This document shows, piece by piece, positions 57,207-64,000 of a stretch of 64,000 bases of DNA (position 1 is the first letter of the stretch; each line of letters begins with the position of its first letter). Made by a program: the position numbers and the translations under genes. This DNA comes from Sphingosinicella sp. (GTDB taxonomy: Bacteria; Pseudomonadota; Alphaproteobacteria; Sphingomonadales; Sphingomonadaceae). The notes beneath the pieces are model-generated. The model ran no database searches. It had not been told where the DNA came from and worked only from the letters and a program-made list of their open reading frames with translations. The stretch covers positions 83,501 to 147,500 of the forward strand of contig NZ_JACESP010000004.1 in the NCBI RefSeq assembly GCF_013911755.1, read 5' to 3'.

Positions 57207-57884
57207 ATGTCCTCCCTGGCACAGCAGATTAAGGCGGCAGGTCTCGCCGATCATATCCTGAGCGAACGCCAGTTGGGACGCTTGCTCGGCGGCGGCGATG
57301 CGCGGCGTTATGGTTTGGTCAATCGCGCGCTCAAGGATGGCTCGCTGCTCCGGGTCAAGCGCGGCACCTATCTGCTAGGATCACGCTATCGCAGCGAGAT
57401 GGTCCATCCCTTCGCGATCGCGCAAAGTCTGCTGCCCGGGAGCTATGTCTCCTTCGAAAGCGCGCTCGCTTATCATGGCTGGATTCCCGAAGGTGTCTTC
57501 GTCACCGCCAGCGTCTCGCCGGGGCGCAAGACGCTGCATTATGAGACGCCGGACTTCGGCCCCTTCGATTTTCACCCGCTCGCCATCGCCGACTATCGCT
57601 TCCTGACCGGCGTTGATCGGACCCCCATCGGCAACCTCACGGCGTTCGTCGCGCAGCCCCTGCGCGCGCTGATGGATCTCGTCGCGCTGCGCAAGCAGCC
57701 ATGGACCGGGATCGACTGGGTCATCGAGGGAATGCGGATCGAGGAAGACAGGCTTGCCGCGCTCCGTCGCAAGGACTTTGCCAAGCTCCAACCCGTGTAC
57801 AAGCACAAGGCAGTCAACGCCTTCCTCGCCGCGCTGGAAAGCACCGTACTCCCGGCCAGAAAGCAATCACCAGCCCATGATTGA
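57207..57884 (+). CDS. abiEi: AbiEi-family antitoxin / transcriptional repressor
   Basis: 225 residues from ATG at 57207. N-terminal winged helix (LAQQIKAAGLADHILSERQLGRLLGGGDARRYGLVNRALKDGSLLRVKRGTYLL) then the AbiEi body (PFAIAQSLLPGSYVSFESALAYHGWIPE, YETPDFGPFDFHPL). AbiEi represses its operon and counters AbiEii. Start of a chain of overlapping plus-strand defence genes; its stop overlaps abiEii by 8 nt. Confidence 0.88.
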   Translation: MSSLAQQIKAAGLADHILSERQLGRLLGGGDARRYGLVNRALKDGSLLRVKRGTYLLGSRYRSEMVHPFAIAQSLLPGSYVSFESALAYHGWIPEGVFVTASVSPGRKTLHYETPDFGPFDFHPLAIADYRFLTGVDRTPIGNLTAFVAQPLRALMDLVALRKQPWTGIDWVIEGMRIEEDRLAALRRKDFAKLQPVYKHKAVNAFLAALESTVLPARKQSPAHD

Positions 57885-58749
57885 CATCATCAAGGAAAAG
57901 CTGCGCCGATATGAAGCGGTCAATGCGCTCGAGGAGGAGAATGCCGTCAAGGAAATCCTCCAGGAGATCGCGCTCTATGCCCTGTGGCGCGGCGATTTCT
58001 TCGACGTCGCCTTGTTCCAGGGTGGCACCTCGCTGCGCATCCTGCATGGCCTGCCCCGCTTTTCGGAGGATCTGGATTTTCTGTTGCGCGTGCCTGACCC
58101 GGATTTCGACTGGTCGCCCTATCTCAAGATACTGGTCGAGGTCTTCGAGCAGTTCGGGCTCAAACTCGACGCGCTGCCCAAAGCGAAGATGGACAGCGCG
58201 ATCCGGCAGGCCCTGCTCAAGAATGATTCGATCGCGAGCCAACTCGACCTGTCCTTCGCGGGAACCGGCAAACCCCGGACGATCCGGATCAAGCTGGAGA
58301 TCGATGTTAACCCACCCACCGGCTCGTACGAGGATGCGACCTATCTCGACTTCCCGGCCGATCATGAAGTGCGCCACCAGGATCTGCCATCCAATTTCGC
58401 ACTCAAGATCCATGCCCTGCTCTGCCGCGGCTTCCTCAAGGGCAGGGATTGGTATGATTTCTCCTGGTATGTCGCCAGGGGAACCGCGCCCAACCTCACC
58501 CTGCTCCGCACCGCGCTGATTCAGGCTGGCCCATGGGCAGGAGACGAGAGCATCGTCGTCGACATGCCCTGGCTCAAACAGGCGCTCGGCGACACAATCG
58601 CGAAGATCGACTGGAACGCGGCGGCCGAGGATGTACGCCGCTTCCTGCGCCCCGCCGAAACCAAATCGCTCGACCTATGGAGCGAGCGCTTCTTCCTCGC
58701 CAAGCTTGACCGGTTAACCCCTCTTTCGAGGGAGACGGACAATGCATGA
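57877..58749 (+). CDS. abiEii: AbiEii-family nucleotidyltransferase toxin
   Basis: 290 residues from ATG at 57877. The nucleotidyltransferase core is FQGGTSLRILHGLPRFSEDLDFLL (GS motif and D-x-D pair, about residues 48-71), with IKLEIDVNPP giving the third acidic residue and FALKIHALLCRGFLKGRDWYDFSWYV the helical part. AbiEii toxins transfer nucleotides to tRNA or GTP-related targets and cause growth arrest on phage attack. All active-site residues appear present. Its end overlaps hamA by 8 nt. Confidence 0.9.
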   Translation: MIDIIKEKLRRYEAVNALEEENAVKEILQEIALYALWRGDFFDVALFQGGTSLRILHGLPRFSEDLDFLLRVPDPDFDWSPYLKILVEVFEQFGLKLDALPKAKMDSAIRQALLKNDSIASQLDLSFAGTGKPRTIRIKLEIDVNPPTGSYEDATYLDFPADHEVRHQDLPSNFALKIHALLCRGFLKGRDWYDFSWYVARGTAPNLTLLRTALIQAGPWAGDESIVVDMPWLKQALGDTIAKIDWNAAAEDVRRFLRPAETKSLDLWSERFFLAKLDRLTPLSRETDNA

Positions 58750-59695
58750 CTGCCCACCTCCCAAACAAGCGCTCGAAGCCTGGCTCAAAGCCTATGGTAC
58801 GGTGCGCGGCGGCAATTACGGCCATCTCCTGCTCGAGCAGCAGCAGGAAATCGATGACGAGTTGATCACCGCGCTGCGCCCCTATTTCGAGTCGGCGCAT
58901 CTCGATGCCCGGGAATATTTCCACCGCAAGATCGGCATCAGCCTGCATCCCGACGGTGCGGCGGCGCCTGTCATCGCCTATCCCAACTGCCTGCCGTCCA
59001 AGGCGCTCAGGGGCCTGTTCGGGGAAGTGATGGCCGGCCTCGTAACCGAGGCCTATCAGGAAGACTTTGTCGGTCAGCATGCCTGGCGCGTGCCGATCTT
59101 TCTGTTTCGCGAACATGATGATGTCGAGAAATATCTCTGGGCGCTGCGCTTCGATCCGGAACGTGTGCGGGAAATCTATGGCCGCCACGGCACAGATTTT
59201 GTCGGCATCGCCTTGAATGGCGGCGGTGAAGTCATCCGCGTCATTGCCGGCGAAGCCAAGTGGCGAAAGACGCTGACCGAATCGGCGGTGGCGGCGCTGC
59301 TGCACGGCAAGAAGGTGCGCAATCCGGACACGAACGAACTCGAGCATAATGGCAAGGGGATCTGGTTCGAGATGAACCGGGACACAGCCATCCCACATGG
59401 CCTGCGGCAATTGCAGTTCCTGCTCGAACAGCGTGACCGGGAAGGCCATGCGGCGACGATCGTATCGATTGACCGTGCTGTCATGCAACTCGGACCACAG
59501 CCCGAGCGAACCGACCTTGTCGTGATCTGCGGCAATGGCGCCGCCAAACGTGAGGCGAGTGAGACCGTCGTGGGCTGGGAGGAAAGGCCCGCCGATTACA
59601 AGGCCGGACGGGATCTGCAGGTTGTCGAGGTCATTCTGGAAGATGGCGACAGCCTGATCGATGACCTCTACGCCCTTCTCTGGAGTGAGGGCTGA
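58742..59695 (+). CDS. hamA: HamA-type nuclease of a Hachiman defence system (DUF1837)
   Basis: 317 residues. Helical N-terminus, then ALRGLFGEVMAGLVTEAYQEDFV and the nuclease core FVGIALNGGGEVIRVIAGEAKW: Asp near 151 (TDFVG), Glu and Lys in GEAKW near 170, the PD-(D/E)XK pattern of DUF1837. In Hachiman the helicase HamB restrains HamA until damaged or phage DNA is sensed. Start overlaps abiEii, stop overlaps hamB (TGATG), so it is translationally locked into the AbiE operon. Confidence 0.85.
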   Translation: MHDCPPPKQALEAWLKAYGTVRGGNYGHLLLEQQQEIDDELITALRPYFESAHLDAREYFHRKIGISLHPDGAAAPVIAYPNCLPSKALRGLFGEVMAGLVTEAYQEDFVGQHAWRVPIFLFREHDDVEKYLWALRFDPERVREIYGRHGTDFVGIALNGGGEVIRVIAGEAKWRKTLTESAVAALLHGKKVRNPDTNELEHNGKGIWFEMNRDTAIPHGLRQLQFLLEQRDREGHAATIVSIDRAVMQLGPQPERTDLVVICGNGAAKREASETVVGWEERPADYKAGRDLQVVEVILEDGDSLIDDLYALLWSEG

Positions 59696-62600
59696 TGGCT
59701 GCGCTTGACGAAGAACGCCTGGTCCTGGCCGAACAGATCCGGCAGGCCCTCGCAATCGAGAACGCGCTCACCCGGCCCCAGGCGCGCGCCTATGTCCGCT
59801 GTCTGCAGACGACCTGGCAGGTTCCAACGATTGGCTGGGGCGACCGCGAATCGGCAAGTCAGTTGAACGACGCGCGCCGGCTTCTTCACGCCGCCCATAT
59901 ATTCAGCACAATCGAAGGCCGAGAATCCCCCCGAGCGGTCGATTGCTACCGGCGAACGGGAGAAATTCTCGAATGGCTCTCGCGGGCCGAGGATGGCGTG
60001 CGCGGCATCGTACCCATCGAACTTCTCGCCGCTGCGGCGTACCAACTAGGCGGTTTGCCCGCGATGGCGTCGGGGCTGCTGGATCAGATCGAGAGCGAGC
60101 ATGAAGGTGTCCGCCTCTATTCCGCCTTCCTCCGCGCGGATTTCGACAGGGTCGTGCAGCGGAGCGCCGCCTTTTGGCGAGCCAATCCCGGACTGACGAG
60201 CGCAGACGCCGAGAACGCCATATTCGCCGCCATGCACGGTGAAGACGATACGCCCGGTTTCCTGTGGACCGTGACCGTCGAACTGGTGCGCTCGCTCGGC
60301 CTGATCGCCGACAGCCTTCGACGCGGGGACGATGAGCGTTTGGCGCCCGCGATGGCCAAGCTGCGAGCGTTGGACGACCTTGCCAACCAGCTGTTCAGCC
60401 ATGATGCCGCGCTGGTGATCGGGCTGATGCGACAGGTTGCAGACCGCTATGTCGCCGCATCGATTTTCACCCCGCTGCGGCGCCTTGCTGCCTTGCGTCC
60501 GGAACGCACCGACCGGCTGCTACGCTATGCCCGTGACCAGTTCAGCCGCAATCGGGGCATCCTATGGACGTCCCAGCTTCATGGGATTGAACGGCTTCTT
60601 CGGGAATCGAGTTTCGCGCTTTGCACCCCCACGGGGTCAGGCAAGACGCTTGTCGCCAATCTGGCCCTCATCAAGGAATTGCTGCTCAGAGCGCCGGACG
60701 GGCTCGGGCCATTGGCGCTCTACATTGTCCCTTCAAGAGCGCTCGCTGGCGAGGTGGAAGCCAAGCTCAGTTCGGAGTTGCGTGGCGATGTCATCGTCAC
60801 CGGTCTCTATGGCGGTGCGGACTGGGGGATTACCGATGCCTGGCTGACCAGTGAAGAGCCGGTGGTCCTGATCGCCACCGTCGAAAAGGCCGATGCCCTG
60901 CTGCGCTATCTGGGCAAGCTGCTGATCGCGCGGCTCTCCCTGCTGATCATTGATGAAGCGCATCAGGTCGTGCCCGAAGCCAGCGAGGCGACGGCCGTCA
61001 GCTTTTCCGACCACAGCAATCGATCGCTCCGCCTCGAGAACCTTGTGTCGCGAATCCTTGCCCAGCGCCCGGAAGTCACCCGGATTGCGCTGACGGCAGT
61101 AGCGGGCGGCGCATCCGGCCCGGTGGCGCGATGGATCGAGGGACATGCAGAAGCCAAGGCGGTCGGCGTCCGATACCGCAGCACGCGGCAGGTGATCGGT
61201 GTGCTGGAAACCGCGCCGGGATCATCCGGGCAGATCCTGCTCGACCTCATGAATGGTAAGCCGCTCTATCTGCGGGGCCAGGAGAACCCCGTCTATCTCC
61301 CGCTTCGTTTCGCGCCCATGCCCCTGCTGGCGGCGCAATGGCGTAACAGCCTCAATCGTTTCAACAGCCTGAGCGTCCTGTGGACGGCTCTACATCTGGC
61401 CCGTGAAGAGCAGCGCATCCTGATTTCGGTCGCGCAGGAGCCCGAGCAGACGATGCGCTGGTTCAGCGAGGCACTGGCCCTCGGCGCCTGGGAAGCGGTC
61501 GTCGAATTCGAGCGGCCGGAAGGATTTCTGGGCGACCGCTTCGATGAAGCCCGTGCCGCATGCCTCGATTATTGCGGGGCCGATTCTTTCGAACTGTTCC
61601 TGCTCGATCGTGGCATCGCCACTAGCCATGGCCAGATGCCGCAGCGGCTACGCCGCCTGATGGTCGAGATGATCGATCGGAAAATCTGTCCAATTACAGT
61701 GGCGACGGCCACGCTGACCGAAGGTGTCAATCTCCCGTTCGACCTTATCTTTCTGACTTCACTCAAGCGACGCTCCTGGGATCCGGTCGAGGAAGCCCCG
61801 ATCGTCGCGCCATTCTCTACATCAGAGTTCCGCAACCTGGCTGGTCGAGCCGGGCGACCCGGCGCCGCACGCGGTATCGAGGGTATGACGCTGGTGGCGT
61901 TGCCGACACGGATTTCGACGACGTCGAATTCGACGAAGCCGAAGGCGCCCAGACCCGTTCAGGAACGCCAACTTCGCGAGTGGACGGCCGAGTATCAGGA
62001 ACTGACCCGCAGATTGCTCGCCGAGGAACAGGAAGCCGATGCGGCCGAAAGCCCGCTGGCGCTGCTATTGACTCGAATCTGGCGCAAGGCGAACGAATTG
62101 CTGCGAATAGCGCCGGACGCTTTCATGGACTGGCTGGAGCGAACAGCTCCGGGAACCGTCAGCGGCGATGCGGGGACGGGAGCAAGCGATCCGACATCGC
62201 GCCTCGCCGATGCGATGGATGAACTCGACAGCGTGCTGCTGACCGCGCTTGCCGAGACGGAGCGCGATGAAGAGGGGGCGATGACGCCCGCCCGCGCCGA
62301 AGAACAGTTACGCGCGCTTTGGGCAAGGACATTCACGGCCGTCGCGGCCGAGCAGGAGGCGTGGCTGGAGGTCGCATTCATCCGTCGCGGCAGTGGGATC
62401 ATCCAGCATATCTATCCCGACGCTGGCGAACGGCAGCGCCTCTACCAATATGGATTCACGCCTTGGGTGGGTCGGCGTTTTGAGGCGGTTGCGGCGCAGA
62501 TCCTGGCCTCGATTGCCGGCGCGGTCGACTATGGTGCGCTCGACGCCGAAGGGCGGATCGACCTGTTCGAGCAAATTGGCAGCCTTCTCGAGGGCGATAA

Positions 62601-63336
62601 GGGATTCGGATTCCGCGTGCGCCCTACCCTCGGTGATCAGGCGCTGCTCGATCAATGGAATGACGTGCTGGGCTGGTGGATGAACGAGCCGGGCGCCAGA
62701 GCTCCGGACGCGGAAAGCCTGCGCGCGTGGCAACGCTTCGTGGCCGACAATCTCGAATTCCGGCTGGGCGTCGCGATTGGCGCTGTTGTCGCCAAAGCCT
62801 GGTCCGATGGCGCGCCTGACGCCGTGACCACGCCGACGCTGGCGGACTGGAAGCAAACGACCGGCTTGCCATGGTTCGGCTTCTGGGCGCGAGAACTGCT
62901 GCGTTGGGGCACCCATGATCCCTTCGTTGCCTTCTGCCTTTCGCAAGGACTGGCGCGGACCAGAGAAGCAGCCACGGCCCGGCGCCTGGAATTCGATGCA
63001 TGGATCGAGGAAGATATCGATGAGCCGGACAGCGAAGATCGCATCGACCCTCAACTCTTCCAGCGCTGGCAGGCGAGCTTGCCGCGACGGGAAATGCCCG
63101 AAACAGCCCCGGAGTTATTCAACGCTGACCTCACCGGTACGAATGGCCATCGGCAACGATACGCGGTCATACCCGTGGAGGAAGGTGAAAGAATGCGCTG
63201 GCTTGATCCCGCCGGCTTTGAGCTTGCTGTTTCGAATGGAAGAAAGCCGGACGGCCGGGGACCTTTCCGGAGCGATTTCGAACTTCGCACAACAGGAAAA
63301 CAGGCGGCCGTGATCCGCATCTTCCGACCGGTTTGA
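59695..63336 (+). CDS. hamB: HamB-type helicase of a Hachiman defence system
   Basis: 1213 residues. N-terminal ~280 residues form an accessory helical region. Ski2-like helicase motifs follow: Walker A TPTGSGKTLVANL (~311), DEAH in LLIIDEAHQV (~418), RIALTAVAGG, TATLTEGVNLPFDLIFL (~671) and motif VI NLAGRAGRPGAARG (~717). The C-terminal ~470 residues have no recognised domain. HamB scans DNA and controls HamA. Start overlaps the hamA stop. Full length for the family. Confidence 0.87.
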   Translation: MAALDEERLVLAEQIRQALAIENALTRPQARAYVRCLQTTWQVPTIGWGDRESASQLNDARRLLHAAHIFSTIEGRESPRAVDCYRRTGEILEWLSRAEDGVRGIVPIELLAAAAYQLGGLPAMASGLLDQIESEHEGVRLYSAFLRADFDRVVQRSAAFWRANPGLTSADAENAIFAAMHGEDDTPGFLWTVTVELVRSLGLIADSLRRGDDERLAPAMAKLRALDDLANQLFSHDAALVIGLMRQVADRYVAASIFTPLRRLAALRPERTDRLLRYARDQFSRNRGILWTSQLHGIERLLRESSFALCTPTGSGKTLVANLALIKELLLRAPDGLGPLALYIVPSRALAGEVEAKLSSELRGDVIVTGLYGGADWGITDAWLTSEEPVVLIATVEKADALLRYLGKLLIARLSLLIIDEAHQVVPEASEATAVSFSDHSNRSLRLENLVSRILAQRPEVTRIALTAVAGGASGPVARWIEGHAEAKAVGVRYRSTRQVIGVLETAPGSSGQILLDLMNGKPLYLRGQENPVYLPLRFAPMPLLAAQWRNSLNRFNSLSVLWTALHLAREEQRILISVAQEPEQTMRWFSEALALGAWEAVVEFERPEGFLGDRFDEARAACLDYCGADSFELFLLDRGIATSHGQMPQRLRRLMVEMIDRKICPITVATATLTEGVNLPFDLIFLTSLKRRSWDPVEEAPIVAPFSTSEFRNLAGRAGRPGAARGIEGMTLVALPTRISTTSNSTKPKAPRPVQERQLREWTAEYQELTRRLLAEEQEADAAESPLALLLTRIWRKANELLRIAPDAFMDWLERTAPGTVSGDAGTGASDPTSRLADAMDELDSVLLTALAETERDEEGAMTPARAEEQLRALWARTFTAVAAEQEAWLEVAFIRRGSGIIQHIYPDAGERQRLYQYGFTPWVGRRFEAVAAQILASIAGAVDYGALDAEGRIDLFEQIGSLLEGDKGFGFRVRPTLGDQALLDQWNDVLGWWMNEPGARAPDAESLRAWQRFVADNLEFRLGVAIGAVVAKAWSDGAPDAVTTPTLADWKQTTGLPWFGFWARELLRWGTHDPFVAFCLSQGLARTREAATARRLEFDAWIEEDIDEPDSEDRIDPQLFQRWQASLPRREMPETAPELFNADLTGTNGHRQRYAVIPVEEGERMRWLDPAGFELAVSNGRKPDGRGPFRSDFELRTTGKQAAVIRIFRPV

Positions 63337-63354
63337 GAGAGGTCAGACACGCAG

Positions 63355-64000
63355 ATGAAGCTGTTTTTGCAGGATCAACTCGAGGCAATTGCGGGGGCGC
63401 TCGGTGACACCGACAACGGCCTGCAGAACAGTGAAATCGGCTTTCTGCTTCAGTCTGCCAAAATGGTCGATCCTGGCCAGAGCACGAAACGGTTACGCAT
63501 TTATAATGCGTTCGCGGAAAGTCAGAACAGCAAGCGCAATAGGACCCATGTGCTGGAGTTCATCCGGCTCGCGATGAGTCCGGCACGCTACAGCCGCGAA
63601 CCCCATCGCTTTGAACCGATGCGCGCTGCGCTCAATCAGGCGCTGGCCTTCGCCGGTCTTGTCGTTGACGAAACAGGCGCACTGAAAAGCGTGGCGCAGG
63701 CGACAACTCTCCCTGAAGCACAACGCCGGGCGCGGGATTTGCGGACGGACCTGGAAGGTCGCGGTGTTCACCCGGACGTTCTTGCATTTTGCAGGGCCGA
63801 GTTATTGGCCGACAATTATTTTCATGCTGTGCAGGAAGCCGTGAAGAGCGTAGCCGATAAGATACGGCGCCTGACCGGCGTCACTGACGATGGCGGCAGT
63901 CTCGTCGATCAGGCGCTCGGCGGGGTATCCCCGATGCTGGCGATCAACTCCCGATCGACGATCAGCGAGAGAAGCGAACAGAGCGGCTTTGCCAATCTCG
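63355..64000 (+). CDS. TIGR02391 (Ymh-like) family protein, cut by the right edge
   Basis: 215 codons present from ATG at 63355, GAGAGG upstream, 18 nt after hamB. N-terminal region MKLFLQDQLEAIAGALGDTD, LRIYNAFAESQNSKRNRTHVLEFIRLAMSPARY; C-terminal TIGR02391 part DNYFHAVQEAVKSVADKIRRLTG and MLAINSRSTISERSEQSGF. Family members occur near defence genes; function is unknown. As the fifth gene of this operon it may be an effector or regulator of the AbiE-Hachiman set. Confidence 0.8.
   Translation, partial: MKLFLQDQLEAIAGALGDTDNGLQNSEIGFLLQSAKMVDPGQSTKRLRIYNAFAESQNSKRNRTHVLEFIRLAMSPARYSREPHRFEPMRAALNQALAFAGLVVDETGALKSVAQATTLPEAQRRARDLRTDLEGRGVHPDVLAFCRAELLADNYFHAVQEAVKSVADKIRRLTGVTDDGGSLVDQALGGVSPMLAINSRSTISERSEQSGFANL

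Noticed and set aside
1-64000. CRISPR arrays, rRNA and tRNA genes
   Set aside because: No regularly spaced repeat-spacer pattern and no cloverleaf or rRNA-like sequence was noticed; the only spaced repeats are the iterons and leaders.

Overview
The window is GC-rich, densely coded DNA of a sphingomonad (Sphingobium / Novosphingobium / Sphingomonas type) alphaproteobacterium. The evidence is the hfaABD holdfast-anchor locus, the VirD2/RlxS-type relaxase and TraG families, two FecI/FecR/TonB-dependent receptor clusters, and many small DUF genes typical of sphingomonad plasmids and integrative conjugative elements (ICEs). Almost everything from about 7.4 kb to the right edge reads as one mobile element carrying transfer, replication, control, anti-restriction, defence and iron-uptake cargo. 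No rRNA, tRNA or CRISPR array was seen.

Layout. 1-6.1 kb: holdfast anchor operon hfaA-hfaB-hfaD (hfaD runs off the left edge), two coupled small membrane proteins and an EAL c-di-GMP phosphodiesterase. 6.2-7.2 kb: tyrosine recombinase bounded by 17-bp inverted repeats. 7.4-9.9 kb: copG and traG (coupling protein), with no trb genes after them. 10-16.4 kb: first iron cluster (ECF sigma, FecR, receptor, PepSY reductase, TonB) with Fur-like sites and ECF promoters, followed by a decayed second traG fragment. 16.7-18.6 kb: DUF3800 gene and a TacA/TacT-type toxin-antitoxin pair. 18.6-25.2 kb: mobilisation and replication operon rdfS-like, repA, iteron origin, DNA methyltransferase, DUF2840, traF, DUF736, lytic transglycosylase, rlxS relaxase. 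25.3-27.4 kb: transfer control genes: a DUF2285 activator split by a +1 frameshift (FseA-like), a QseM-like DUF2285 protein, and a divergent XRE regulator. 27.5-39 kb: accessory genes including Shedu nuclease, Tag glycosylase, DUF2493, Toprim and a giant methylase-helicase of the strawberry-notch/DarB type. 39.3-46.1 kb: second iron cluster on the plus strand. 46.2-57 kb: a minus-strand run of small DUF genes, large ParB, DUF2958 and ArdC, several preceded by similar structured leaders. 57.2-64 kb: plus-strand defence operon AbiEi-AbiEii-HamA-HamB-TIGR02391 (last gene cut by the right edge).

How it fits together. The XRE regulator and DUF2285 proteins probably decide when the rdfS-repA-rlxS operon is switched on. 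RepA and its iterons would replicate the element, RlxS would nick it and TraG would couple it to a secretion channel encoded elsewhere. ArdC, the DarB-like protein, ParB and the small DUF genes look like genes needed early after entry. Shedu, AbiE and Hachiman protect host and element from phage. The strongest leads for new biology are the translationally chained AbiE-Hachiman-TIGR02391 operon, the frameshifted FseA-like activator next to a plasmid-type origin, and the repeated hairpin leaders in front of early genes. All family names come from reading the protein sequences and recalling known families; no database search was run.
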